Assembly (NCBI GenBank): GCA_932222125.1
Contig: CAKNZJ010000282.1
Location: forward strand, 1 to 64,000
From: an uncultured Clostridia bacterium
GTDB lineage: Bacteria; Bacillota; Clostridia; Oscillospirales; Oscillospiraceae
Length of the DNA stretch: 64,000 nt
Direction: 5' to 3'
Part shown: piece by piece, positions 9,018-17,831 of the stretch
Numbering within the stretch: the stretch's first letter is position 1
How the letters are laid out: each line of letters opens with the position of its first letter
Notes under the pieces: generated by a model
What the model was told of the DNA's origin: nothing
The model's input: only the letters and a program-made list of their open reading frames with translations
Databases searched by the model: none
Position numbers and translations under genes: made by a program

Positions 9018-9260
9018 ATGAAATCTACTGGAATTGTTCGCAAAGTTGACGAACTTGGCCGCATCGTTCTACCCATTGAGCTGCGCCGCACATTGGACAT
9101 TGCCGAGCGTGATCCTCTGGAGATCTATGTGGACGGCTCTTCCATCGTTCTGACCAAGTATCAGCCCGCCTGTGTTTTCTGCGGCAGCTCCAAGCACATC
9201 GCCTCCCATATGGGAAAGAACGTCTGTGCCGCTTGCCTCAAGCAGCTGAGCAAACTTTAA
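9018..9260 (+). CDS. AbrB/SpoVT-type transition-state regulator with Cys4 tail
   Basis: This is an 80-residue DNA-binding protein. Residues 1-48 are a clear SpoVT/AbrB swapped-hairpin domain (GIVRKVDELGRIVLPIELRRTL). AbrB-type proteins repress stationary-phase and sporulation genes during growth. The short C-terminus differs from Bacillus AbrB: it carries two CxxC pairs (CVFC and CAAC, about 19 residues apart) that look like a small zinc-binding knuckle. It is transcribed alone from a near-consensus promoter and ended by a strong hairpin, fitting high vegetative expression. Other AbrB paralogues may exist elsewhere in the genome. Confidence 0.92.
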   Translation: MKSTGIVRKVDELGRIVLPIELRRTLDIAERDPLEIYVDGSSIVLTKYQPACVFCGSSKHIASHMGKNVCAACLKQLSKL

Positions 9261-9317
9261 TTTTATCTTAATCCGAAAAAAGGCTGCCCGGTGGGCAGGA
9301 CTTCATAAAGAAGTTAA

Positions 9318-9355
9318 GGGCAAGACAGACCACTTCGGTTTGTCTTGCCCTTTTT
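9318..9355 (+). terminator. terminator of AbrB-like gene
   Basis: The inverted repeat GGGCAAGACAGAC/TTTGTCTTGCCC (with a GU-type mismatch) has a small loop and is followed by TTTTTAT. Confidence 0.85.
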
Positions 9356-9375
9356 ATGCCATCTACCCTGCTTAG

Positions 9376-9402
9376 TACGACACTTTCCACCAAAGTGTCG
9401 TA
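9376..9402. repeat. perfect 11-bp inverted repeat
   Basis: TACGACACTTT and its exact complement AAAGTGTCGTA flank a 5-nt loop. No T-run follows on either strand, so it is not a standard terminator. It lies between the end of the AbrB-like unit and the end of rsmI, where no gene starts. Its role is unknown; it could be an RNA 3'-end stabiliser or a protein site. Confidence 0.5.
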
Positions 9403-9551
9403 GCGGAACAGCCGGATCAACTGGAATATATACAGAGCCCTCCCCAGTAGGCACTCCTTTTCTATGTCACTTATCCCTGACTCAACGATATTTTGCCACC
9501 CAGCCCATTTAGAACCAGTCCCAGGACGTGCTAACAGTCAACCCCCTCGCT

Positions 9552-10379
9552 TTATTTGTCCAGCGCCAACTCATACAACCGGCGTTTCTGCATCCCAAAC
9601 TCCTGTGCGGCCTGACTGGATGCTGCCTTTAGGGATAGCCCTGTCCTTCGCAGCTGCTCCACCCGCATCAAAGCGCCCTCTTCATCCGGGGCCTCCTCCG
9701 TTGGGACACATCCCTCCACCACCAGCACAAATTCTCCCCTGGGCTCCTGCGCGGTATACCGCTCCCACGCCTCTCCCAGCGTAGTTCGCCATACCTCCTC
9801 ATGAAGCTTGGTCAGCTCCCGGCACACTACCAGCCTCCGCTCCGGGCCAAAGGCATCAGCTAAATCCCTCAATGTGCCCGCCAGCTTGTGCGGCGCCTCG
9901 TAAAATACCATGGTGCGCTCCTCTCCATCCAGTTGATTCAGATGGATCGTTCGGTTTTTCTTCTTCACCGGTAAAAATCCCTCAAAGGTAAACCGTCTGG
10001 TTGACAGGCCGGATACGGATAGGGCCACAGTCAAAGCGCATGGACCTGGAATAGCCTCTGCCTCTACTCCATTGGCGGCACACAAAGCCACCAGCTTCTC
10101 CCCAGGGTCAGAGATGCCGGGAGTCCCTGCGTCAGTGACCAGGGCACAAGCCTCTCCCCCCAGCAATCTGGCTACAATGGCCCCTCCCGCACGGGCACAA
10201 TTATGGCGGTGGTAGATGACCATAGGCTTTTTTAGCCCCAAGTGGTTGAGCAGCTTAGCCGTTACCCGGGTGTCCTCCGCCGCAATGAAATCCACCCTTT
10301 CCAGAATATCCACGCTCCGGCGGGAGACATCCCCCAAATTTCCGATTGGCGTTGGAACCAAATAGAGCTTACCCGACAT
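9552..10379 (-). CDS. rsmI: 16S rRNA (cytidine-1402-2'-O)-methyltransferase RsmI
   Basis: RsmI methylates the 2'-OH of C1402 in the ribosomal decoding centre using S-adenosylmethionine. The 275-residue protein shows the tetrapyrrole-methylase fold. LYLVPTPIGNLGDVSRRS is at the N-terminus, AEDTR near residue 36, and the SAM-binding LVTDAGTPGISDPG follows. The start is an ATG with AGGAGG six bases upstream; an upstream in-frame codon would overlap tex. It lies 14 nt after tex on the same strand and probably shares its transcript. Confidence 0.95.
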   Translation of the reverse strand: MSGKLYLVPTPIGNLGDVSRRSVDILERVDFIAAEDTRVTAKLLNHLGLKKPMVIYHRHNCARAGGAIVARLLGGEACALVTDAGTPGISDPGEKLVALCAANGVEAEAIPGPCALTVALSVSGLSTRRFTFEGFLPVKKKNRTIHLNQLDGEERTMVFYEAPHKLAGTLRDLADAFGPERRLVVCRELTKLHEEVWRTTLGEAWERYTAQEPRGEFVLVVEGCVPTEEAPDEEGALMRVEQLRRTGLSLKAASSQAAQEFGMQKRRLYELALDK

Positions 10380-10393
10380 GGTCTGGCCTCCTG

Positions 10394-12568
10394 TTAAATT
10401 TCTCTGGGGCGCTTGCCCCTGCACATGGTGAGGGAGATACGCTTCTTCTTCTCATCCACCTCCTTCACCCATACGGTGACCACATCCCCCACGGATAACA
10501 ACTCGGAGGGGTGCTTCAGATACCGGCTTGATATCTCACTGATATGAACCAGTCCATCCTGGTGGACTCCAATGTCTATAAAAGCGCCAAAGTCGATGAC
10601 ATTACGCACCGTTCCCTTCAGCTCCATGCCCGGCTTTAAATCCTTGACATCCAGCACATCGGTGCGCAGCACCGGAGTGGGCAGCTCCTCCCGAGGATCC
10701 CGGCCAGGCTTCATCAGCTCGGCAGCCACATCCATCAGCGTGGGCACTCCCACGCCACACGCGGCCGACGCACGCTCCCATCCGTAGGCCGTCAGGCGCT
10801 CCTTTAAGCCTGCCACCCCACCTCCCTTTACCTGATCCATCGTATATCCACACAAAACCACCAGCCGCTCCGCCGCCGCATAGCTCTCTGGATGAACGGC
10901 TGTGTCGTCCAGGGGGGACCTGCTCCCCGGCACTCTTAGAAAGCCCGCCGCCTGCTCAAAGGCCTTCGGTCCCAGCTTTGGCACCTTCAGCAACTGGCGC
11001 CGTGTGGCAAAGGGGCCATTCTCCTCCCGATACCTGACAATATTTTTAGCCGTAGTCTCCGTCAGCCCGGCCACCCGGGTGAGCAGCGGAGCGGAGGCGG
11101 TGTTCACATCCACTCCCACCGCGTTGACGCAGTCCTCCACCACCCCATTCAGGGCCTCCCCCAGTCGGGCTTGGGGCATATCGTGCTGATATTGTCCCAC
11201 CCCAACCGCTTTAGGGTCAATCTTGACTAACTCAGCTAGAGGGTCTTGAAGGCGGCGGGCAATGGACACGGCAGAGCGCAGATTGACATCAAAATCGGGC
11301 AACTCTTGAGCAGCCAGCTTGGAGACGGAATAGACTGATGCTCCCGCTTCGCTGACAATCATATAGCTTACTCCGCTGCCCACCCTCCTGATGAGCTCCA
11401 CCGTCATCTGCTCCGTCTCCCGGCTGGCTGTTCCATTTCCAATGGCGATATGGACCACTCCATGGGTTTTGATCAGGTCAGCCAACTTGGCAATGGCCTC
11501 CTCCAGCCCCCGTTGGCCATGGGTAGGATAGACCACCCCAGTGTCCAGCACCTTGCCGGTAGCGTCTACCACAGCTACTTTACACCCCATGCGGTATCCC
11601 GGGTCTAGTCCCATGGTGACAAAGCCCTTCACCGGCGGCTGCATCAGCAGGGGTTTCAGGTTAAGTGCAAACTGACCAATCGCCCCTTCATTGGCCCGGT
11701 TTGTGAGCTCCGTACGCACCTCCCGCTCCATAGAGGGAGCAATGAGCCGGTCAAACGCATCTTGAACAGCGCTCTTCACAAAGTCCATGGCCGCGGAACC
11801 CGGCCTGACCACTGCCCTACAGATAACCACCATCGCCTGCTTCCGGTCTATTTCAACTGAGACCTTCAAAATACCCTCTCGCTCTCCCCGGTTGATGGCC
11901 AAAATTTGATGCCCATACGTTTTGGAAATCAGGTTTGAAAACTGATAGTATATACGATATACTGTGTCCTCCGGCTCCTTGGTCGCCGGTACCGATACCA
12001 GGCTGGCCTGCCGCCAGTACAAATTTCGGAGGCTTTTCCTGATGTCTGCGTCATCGGAAATAAGTTCAGCAATGATATCATTGGCTCCCTGAAGGGCTTC
12101 CTGCGGGGTTTCCACCCCCTGGTCCGGCCCGGTATAATCCGCTGCGGCAAGCAACGGATCGGGGCAGGTTGACTCCTGAGCCATGAGTAGCTGAGCCAGC
12201 GGTTCCAGTCCCTTCTCCCGGGCCATGGTAGCCCTGGTGCGCCGCTTCTGCTTATAGGGACGGTACAGGTCCTCCACCTCCGCCAAGGTTCCGGCAGCAT
12301 CGATGGCTGTTGCCAGCTCCACAGTCAGCTTTCCCTGGTTTTGGATAGACTGCTTTACCTCATCCCGGCGCACCTGCAAATTGCGCAGATATTGCAGGCG
12401 ATCTGCCAGTTGGCGGATGAGCTGGTCGTCCATGGACCCATGCAGTTCCTTCCGGTAACGGGCAATGAACGGGACTGTGTTGCCCTCGTCCAGCATCGCC
12501 ACCACGTTTTGGATATCCTGTTCCGGCCGTTCCAATTCCTGAGCCAGCCGTTGGAGAATGGTTTTCAT
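10394..12568 (-). CDS. tex: Tex family transcription accessory / RNA-binding protein
   Basis: At 724 residues this matches Tex, a conserved nucleic-acid-binding protein linked to transcription and RNA turnover. In order it shows an N-terminal helical region (to about 300), a YqgF/RNase H-like domain (MGLDPGYRMGCKVAVVDATGK near 325) and helix-hairpin-helix segments (VGVDVNTASAPLLTRVAGL near 500). A C-terminal S1 domain follows (LKGTVRNVIDFGAFIDIG..., about 645-715). No frame damage is visible. First gene of the tex-rsmI unit. Its molecular function in Clostridia is not well defined. Confidence 0.94.
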   Translation of the reverse strand: MKTILQRLAQELERPEQDIQNVVAMLDEGNTVPFIARYRKELHGSMDDQLIRQLADRLQYLRNLQVRRDEVKQSIQNQGKLTVELATAIDAAGTLAEVEDLYRPYKQKRRTRATMAREKGLEPLAQLLMAQESTCPDPLLAAADYTGPDQGVETPQEALQGANDIIAELISDDADIRKSLRNLYWRQASLVSVPATKEPEDTVYRIYYQFSNLISKTYGHQILAINRGEREGILKVSVEIDRKQAMVVICRAVVRPGSAAMDFVKSAVQDAFDRLIAPSMEREVRTELTNRANEGAIGQFALNLKPLLMQPPVKGFVTMGLDPGYRMGCKVAVVDATGKVLDTGVVYPTHGQRGLEEAIAKLADLIKTHGVVHIAIGNGTASRETEQMTVELIRRVGSGVSYMIVSEAGASVYSVSKLAAQELPDFDVNLRSAVSIARRLQDPLAELVKIDPKAVGVGQYQHDMPQARLGEALNGVVEDCVNAVGVDVNTASAPLLTRVAGLTETTAKNIVRYREENGPFATRRQLLKVPKLGPKAFEQAAGFLRVPGSRSPLDDTAVHPESYAAAERLVVLCGYTMDQVKGGGVAGLKERLTAYGWERASAACGVGVPTLMDVAAELMKPGRDPREELPTPVLRTDVLDVKDLKPGMELKGTVRNVIDFGAFIDIGVHQDGLVHISEISSRYLKHPSELLSVGDVVTVWVKEVDEKKKRISLTMCRGKRPREI

Positions 12569-12638
12569 AAAGGCACCCCTTGTTATCAGGATCTGTCATC
12601 GTAAAATACCTGTCCGGTCAGGGCTATGTGTTTGAGAC

Positions 12639-12667
12639 AGTATATCACAATTCTTTCCTGCTGAAAA
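12639..12667 (-). promoter_or_regulatory. probable promoter of tex-rsmI
   Basis: Read on the minus strand, TTTTCA and TATACT are 17 nt apart, about 70 nt before the tex start codon. The -35 matches four of six positions. Confidence 0.55.
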
Positions 12668-12760
12668 GGATAAAGCGGACAGAATCGCAGATGCTCTGAA
12701 ACGCAACCTTGTCCCAGATATGCCCCCAGCCCCTTTGACAGAAACCCTGGATCGTAAAAA

Positions 12761-12798
12761 ACATATCGTATTCAACAGGGTCATTGAATACGATATGT
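12761..12798. repeat. perfect 15-bp palindrome with 8-nt loop
   Basis: ACATATCGTATTCAA and its exact complement flank CAGGGTCA. An A-run precedes it and TTTTG follows, so it could work as a terminator on either strand. However, both flanking genes diverge from this gap, so no known transcript should arrive here. Confidence 0.6.
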
Positions 12799-12874
12799 TT
12801 TGTCCGCTGTGCTCAATATGTTCAACAAATATGTCTTAATAGACAAACCATATCACTTCTACAGGGAATTATAG

Positions 12875-12903
12875 TGGACAATATGCCCGATTCATGCTAT
12901 AAT
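12875..12903 (+). promoter_or_regulatory. sigma-A promoter of SLH peptidase gene
   Basis: TGGACA and a perfect TATAAT are 17 nt apart, about 50 nt before the start codon. AAAGGAG precedes the ATG. Confidence 0.75.
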
Positions 12904-12954
12904 CAAATTATTATATATAGCAAATAGGAATTTACAGAAAGGAGTTCACAGATT

Positions 12955-15900
12955 ATGAGAGGAAGACACAAACTGATCAGCGCCATATTGTGCGTATGCT
13001 TTTTGGTGAGCACATTGCCGCAGTGCATTGTGCCCGTCATCGCGGCAGAGGCCGATATCGCCACATCTTCCGCTACATCACTGACTGTGGCAGCCCCAAC
13101 CTTTGCCCCTGTCATGGTTGGGTACGGCCAGCCAAAGGCGGAGCCCATCACCATCAAAAACATCGGGTCGGGATACATCCACGGTGTCAAGGCTGAGGTC
13201 AGCGGGGACTCCTTTATGCTCACGGGACCAGCGGGCACTCTTTTTCTGATACCAGGGGGCACAGACACCAGCTATTCAATCCAGCCAAAGCCTGGTTTGC
13301 CCGAGGGCACCTACACCGCCACCATCACTGTGACTTCTGGGAACAGTCAATCTGTAAGCGCAAGCGTATCGTTTGAGGTCAAGCCCACCGGCTCTATCGT
13401 TAATCCACCCGACGGTGTGCCCGCTGCGGACGCGCCTCAGAACCTGACGGAACTTCGGAGCGCGGATCCAGCAGAGGTGGCCAAGGTATCTCGATTTGAC
13501 AGCAGAAACTATGGAATTGTTCCCCCCACCAAGGACCAAGGAGCATCTAACATCTGCTGGGCCTACGCTCCCATCACCGCCTCAACGATCTCCATTCTCC
13601 GCAGCGGCATTGACCCACACGCCAGCAAGGACAGTCTGTGGCTTTCACCTGAAGTCCTGGCCTATTCCCGGCATAATCATATGGCCGACCCACTCGGAAA
13701 TACCACAGCAGAAATCACCGGCGATCACTGGTTCAGTTCCCCTGGGGATACCCGGTACACTCCCCCCCTTCTCTCTCAGTGGTGCGGCCCGGTACTGAGT
13801 AACAGTTCCCTCATGACCGACCCCAGAATCAATCCTTTTACCAATGCCGCTTATAAGATGGAGAACGCCGTTACCGTCGAAAGTACTCAGCTGAGAACGG
13901 ATATGATCGCCCGCAATGCCATCAAGGAAGCTATTGTCAAGTATGGCGCCGTCACCTTTTCCTACAGCAATATAAGGGAAGTGCAGTACTATAACCCCAC
14001 CAGCGAACCGGGGAGCAATACAAGCCTCCATGCCTGCACCGTCATCGGCTGGGATGATACGATCTCCGCTGATCAATTCAAGCCTGGAAAGGCCTCCCAA
14101 CCCGGCGGTTGGCTGGTGAAAAACAGCTACGATTCGCTCCCTTACTTCTGGCTGTCCTATGACTGTCATAGCTCCACGGTATGGGCCTTTGACTATGCTC
14201 CAGCGGATCGGTATGACTACAACTACTTCTATGACTCCTCTTCTGTGGAGTTCGGTTTAGCGGCCAGCGCTATAAAAAATACCGCGGCCAATGTCTTCTT
14301 GGCAAAAAAGGGCACTGACCAGACCCCCGAATACCTGAAGGCCGTGAACGTTGGCTTTTCCGGAAAAAACGTTCACTGTGAAGTGAAGGTCTATAGCGAT
14401 CTGACCGATTCCACTAATCCGGAAAGCGGCCAGTGTGTCGCCACAGTCCAGGGGGACTATGCATTGAGCGGGTATTATACCCTCCAGTTGGATCAGCCGG
14501 TGACCTTGACACCCAACTCATATTTCAGCGTGGTGGTCAAAGTCAGCAGTAACAGCGGTGGATCGCCGTGGATATGGGCGGGTTTAAATAGCAGCTCCCA
14601 CAGCTATGTCAAGAATAGCAGCGGTGACTGGGGTGCAGGTCCAGCCAGGGCGGTCCGCATCAAGGCGTTCACCAAACTGGGCGATCCCGGAGATGTCCCG
14701 AGTCCGACCATAGATATCAGCAGCGCCGTTGTCACCCTTCCGGCTGACTCCTTTGTCTACACCGGCAATCAGATCACCCCGGACTGTATGGTGACGGTAA
14801 ACAATCAATCCCTTACCCCAGGCACCGATTATACTGTGAGCTATTCCGACAACACAGACATTGGAACAGCTACTGTGACGGTGACAGGGACAGGTTCCTA
14901 CCACGGCTCCGTCTCCAAAACGTTTGCCATTACCAAGGCTAGCTTTACTGCTGCTGTTTCCCTGAACGATTGGACTTACGGGCAGACTGCCAGTGATCCC
15001 GTTGTTTCTGGCAATACCAGCGGCGGCGTGGTGAGCTATTGGTACGCCGCGTCAGAAACTGGAACCTATTCCACCATCAAACCCACCAATGCCGGAACCT
15101 ACTATATCAAGGCGCAAATTGAGGCAACCTTAAATTACGATGCCTGCACTACCACACCGGTGCGCTTTACGATCCACAAGGCAAGCGAACCCTCCAATTA
15201 TCCCCAGGTGCCAAAAACGGCAGTTCTAAAGCACAACGAAAGTCTGTCAGCCATTTCACTACCGAGTGGTTGGAGTTGGTCAAATCCTAGTCAGACAATC
15301 ACGCCTGGTACAACCGTGCCTGTCTCTGCGGAATATTTTGATCAGGACAACTATCAGACGGCAACCGCCACTGTTCAGATTACAAAGGAACAGCCTCCCG
15401 CACCTATTTTGACCCCGGAAACCACCCCTTCCGCCACCATCGACTATATTGCCGAAGCCTTGTGCGGTCTTGTCCCCCTTGGAATTTATGAAATCAATGG
15501 CACCACCTGCACCATCGGCAAGGATGGCACGCTCCCTATCGATTCGGCGTGGCTGGGGAATACCTTGACCATTGTCAAGGTGGGTAACGGCACCACTACA
15601 AAAAACAGCGCCCCACAAATGCTGAGTATTCCCAATCGACCTGCTGCTCCACAAAATCTCAAGGTCATACATGAAGATTTTGCCGGCAATCATAATGGTC
15701 AAATCAGCGGTGTCTCTGTAGACATGGAGTATCAAATATCTAGCAGCAGCTGGACTTCCTGTGTAGGAAATTCCATAACAAACCTTGCTCCTGACACTTA
15801 TCTCATCCGCACGAAAGCAACTGACCATTCCTTCGCGGGACTGTCCACTACAGTGAGCATCAAACCGGGAAAGGTGCCAAGCTATACCCTCACCCTTACC

Positions 15901-17013
15901 GCACCAGTCTTTCCAGCTGTCACTGTCGGTTACCAGCAGCCTGAAGCTCTGCCCATTATGATTGTAAATTCCGGCAATCATGACGCCACCATATCAAGTG
16001 CGGTTTTGAGCGGCGAAAATGCCAACAATTTTGTACTGTTGGCTGGGAACAACACTGTGGCGTCTGGCGCGCAAAACACCAGCTATTCGATCCAGCCCAA
16101 GGAAAACTTACCGGTTGGAAGCTATACCGCTCAGATCATGATCCAGTATGACGGCGGTGCGCAGGCACAAGCCGAAATCAGCTTCACCGTTCGTGCCCAG
16201 CCTGTACAGCCTACACCCAATCCCGGCGGAACCACTTATTACTCCATTCGTGTGGCCCCTTCCCCCAATGGCACCATTTCCGTCAGCCCACAACGGGCTG
16301 CCAAGGGTACGAAGGTTACACTGACCGCATCCCCTGATGCAGGCTATGCCTTAAGTGATTTAATCCTTCAGGACTCCAAGGGGGGGACAATTGCGCTAAC
16401 AAAAGAGAGCGCCACGGCATACACCTTTGCCATGCCAGGTTCTCCAGTGACAGTAGCCGCAGTTTTTACCAGAATAGAGTCACCAATCAACTTTACCGAT
16501 GTCAATCCAGATTCGTATTACTATGACGCCGTTGCCTGGGCTGTAAAACAAGAAATCACGATGGGCACCAGCGCAACTACATTTAGTCCAGACGCTGCCT
16601 GTACCCGCGCACAGATGGTGACCTTCTTGTGGCGGGCGGCCGGCAGCCCCAGTCCAGGCGCTGCCACATGCAATTTTACCGATGTAGACAAAGATAGCGA
16701 TAGTTATCAGGCCATTCTATGGGCGGCAGAACGTGGGATTACAATCGGAACGAGTAAGACCACATTCCAGCCAACCGCTGTCTGCTCCAGGGGACAGATG
16801 GCAACCTTCCTATATCGGTACTCCGGTTCGCCAGCTGTCACAGGTACACATCCATTTGCCGATGTTCCAGACAATACTTACTACCATGATGCCGTAACTT
16901 GGGCGGCACAAACCGGAGTTACCAGGGGCACCTCCGCAACCACATTCAGTCCAGCGGACAACTGCACCCGAGGGCAAATGATAACATTTCTCCATCGCTT
17001 ACTTGGTAAATAA
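12955..17013 (+). CDS. secreted S-layer-anchored papain-fold cysteine peptidase (SLH)
   Basis: A 1352-residue secreted protein. A signal peptide covers about residues 1-30. Residues about 42-137 form a beta-rich repeat that recurs near 977-1080. A C1A papain-like domain follows, with Gln195, Cys201 (DQG...ICWAYA), His359 (LHACTVIGWDD) and Asn390 (LVKNSYD) in catalytic order. A lectin-like beta region lies at about 430-570. Bacterial Ig-like modules cover about 590-950, then a repeat of the VAPSPNGTISVSP type near 1097. Three SLH repeats end the protein (about 1180-1352) and should bind a pyruvylated wall polymer. It probably matures or degrades surface or host proteins outside the cell. The usual CGSC is NIC, lacking the paired disulfide cysteine. 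It is monocistronic. Confidence 0.88.
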   Translation: MRGRHKLISAILCVCFLVSTLPQCIVPVIAAEADIATSSATSLTVAAPTFAPVMVGYGQPKAEPITIKNIGSGYIHGVKAEVSGDSFMLTGPAGTLFLIPGGTDTSYSIQPKPGLPEGTYTATITVTSGNSQSVSASVSFEVKPTGSIVNPPDGVPAADAPQNLTELRSADPAEVAKVSRFDSRNYGIVPPTKDQGASNICWAYAPITASTISILRSGIDPHASKDSLWLSPEVLAYSRHNHMADPLGNTTAEITGDHWFSSPGDTRYTPPLLSQWCGPVLSNSSLMTDPRINPFTNAAYKMENAVTVESTQLRTDMIARNAIKEAIVKYGAVTFSYSNIREVQYYNPTSEPGSNTSLHACTVIGWDDTISADQFKPGKASQPGGWLVKNSYDSLPYFWLSYDCHSSTVWAFDYAPADRYDYNYFYDSSSVEFGLAASAIKNTAANVFLAKKGTDQTPEYLKAVNVGFSGKNVHCEVKVYSDLTDSTNPESGQCVATVQGDYALSGYYTLQLDQPVTLTPNSYFSVVVKVSSNSGGSPWIWAGLNSSSHSYVKNSSGDWGAGPARAVRIKAFTKLGDPGDVPSPTIDISSAVVTLPADSFVYTGNQITPDCMVTVNNQSLTPGTDYTVSYSDNTDIGTATVTVTGTGSYHGSVSKTFAITKASFTAAVSLNDWTYGQTASDPVVSGNTSGGVVSYWYAASETGTYSTIKPTNAGTYYIKAQIEATLNYDACTTTPVRFTIHKASEPSNYPQVPKTAVLKHNESLSAISLPSGWSWSNPSQTITPGTTVPVSAEYFDQDNYQTATATVQITKEQPPAPILTPETTPSATIDYIAEALCGLVPLGIYEINGTTCTIGKDGTLPIDSAWLGNTLTIVKVGNGTTTKNSAPQMLSIPNRPAAPQNLKVIHEDFAGNHNGQISGVSVDMEYQISSSSWTSCVGNSITNLAPDTYLIRTKATDHSFAGLSTTVSIKPGKVPSYTLTLTAPVFPAVTVGYQQPEALPIMIVNSGNHDATISSAVLSGENANNFVLLAGNNTVASGAQNTSYSIQPKENLPVGSYTAQIMIQYDGGAQAQAEISFTVRAQPVQPTPNPGGTTYYSIRVAPSPNGTISVSPQRAAKGTKVTLTASPDAGYALSDLILQDSKGGTIALTKESATAYTFAMPGSPVTVAAVFTRIESPINFTDVNPDSYYYDAVAWAVKQEITMGTSATTFSPDAACTRAQMVTFLWRAAGSPSPGAATCNFTDVDKDSDSYQAILWAAERGITIGTSKTTFQPTAVCSRGQMATFLYRYSGSPAVTGTHPFADVPDNTYYHDAVTWAAQTGVTRGTSATTFSPADNCTRGQMITFLHRLLGK

Positions 17014-17186
17014 CATCCTTACAGCCTGCTTGGATATGTGATTGGCAACTGTAGCATGATCTATGAGGCAAACAGGCCTGCCTTTCCATCGTTCTCACCA
17101 CCCTTTTGAGATGGAGCAGCTCGCCCTGGCAAAATAAGCTATTCCATTTACATTTCCCATAAAGAGGAATCACTTCACAATGCTAT

Positions 17187-17236
17187 AACACTCGCCTTCG
17201 GGCTGCTGGACGCGACCCAAAGGCGAGTGTTCTTTT
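17187..17236 (+). terminator. terminator of SLH peptidase gene
   Basis: The inverted repeat AACACTCGCCTT/AAGGCGAGTGTT flanks about 21 nt and is followed by CTTTTG. The rest of the roughly 260-nt gap before spoVAC holds nothing I can assign. Confidence 0.75.
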
Positions 17237-17277
17237 GCCCAGTCAATTATGGGATGAACAGCCTTGTCTGCTCTGCT

Positions 17278-17721
17278 TTAAAACAGCTGCATAATCCACA
17301 GGATGATACCGTACACTACGCTGGCCGAGATACCATACGCCAGCACCGGACCAGCCACGGTAAACAGCTTGGACCCCGTGCCGGTGACAAATCCCTCGCT
17401 CTTAAACTCCAGTGCTGGAGATACCATGGCATTAGAAAAACCTGTAATGGGAACCAAGGTGCCCGCTCCCGCCCGCTTTGCGATATCGTCGAATACCCCC
17501 AGGCCTGTGAGCAGAGAGGCCACAAAAATCAACGTAATTGACACCCATGTTCCTGCGTCCTCTTTGTCCAAGCCCCAGCTCTGGTACAGTTCCATCAATC
17601 CCTGACCCGCCATACAGATGGCTCCGCCCACTAAAAAAGCCCAGACCATGTCCTTCCAGATGGGGGATGGCTTTGCCTTTGCGCTGACGTATTTGTTGTA
17701 CTCCTGATTGGTCATATCCAT
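17278..17721 (-). CDS. spoVAC: stage V sporulation protein AC (SpoVAC)
   Basis: SpoVAC is an inner spore membrane protein that helps move dipicolinic acid into the forespore and acts in its release at germination. The 147-residue protein has the family core AFLVGGAICMAGQGLMELY, then LTGLGVFDDIAKRAGAGTLVPITGFSNAMVSPALEFKSEGFV. It has four hydrophobic segments. The start is an ATG with GAGGTG six bases upstream; codons further upstream fall in terminator sequence. Unusually, neither spoVAD nor spoVAEB is next to it here: the flanks are SLH-protein genes. Either those partners lie elsewhere or this is an extra copy. Confidence 0.93.
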   Translation of the reverse strand: MDMTNQEYNKYVSAKAKPSPIWKDMVWAFLVGGAICMAGQGLMELYQSWGLDKEDAGTWVSITLIFVASLLTGLGVFDDIAKRAGAGTLVPITGFSNAMVSPALEFKSEGFVTGTGSKLFTVAGPVLAYGISASVVYGIILWIMQLF

Positions 17722-17767
17722 GTGCTTCACCTCATGACCAGTATGCCCCATCCTGCCTTCAATATCC

Positions 17768-17817
17768 AAAAAATCCAGGCGGGACCGAGTTATTTCGGTC
17801 TTGCCTGGATTTTTTAT
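17768..17817. terminator. bidirectional terminator between SLH glycosidase gene and spoVAC
   Basis: AAATCCAGGC and GCCTGGATTT arms enclose an inner GACCGA/TCGGTC stem, with A-run and T-run on the two sides. It ends the upstream minus-strand SLH gene before spoVAC begins. Confidence 0.85.
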
Positions 17818-17831
17818 TTCAAATGACAATC

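Larger units (their letters stand above)
12569..12954. other. 386-nt divergent gap between tex and the SLH peptidase gene
   Basis: It holds the tex promoter, an orphan 15-bp palindrome and the promoter of the SLH peptidase gene, annotated separately. I see no further ORF or RNA gene. The sequence is noticeably more AT-rich than the flanking genes. Confidence 0.6.

Noticed and set aside
17739..17767. Sigma-G-like promoter of spoVAC (GGATA, 17 nt, CATACTG on the minus strand)
   Set aside because: The predicted start of transcription would fall inside the Shine-Dalgarno sequence, leaving almost no leader. The -35 also deviates. It may still be real if another start codon is used, but I did not list it.
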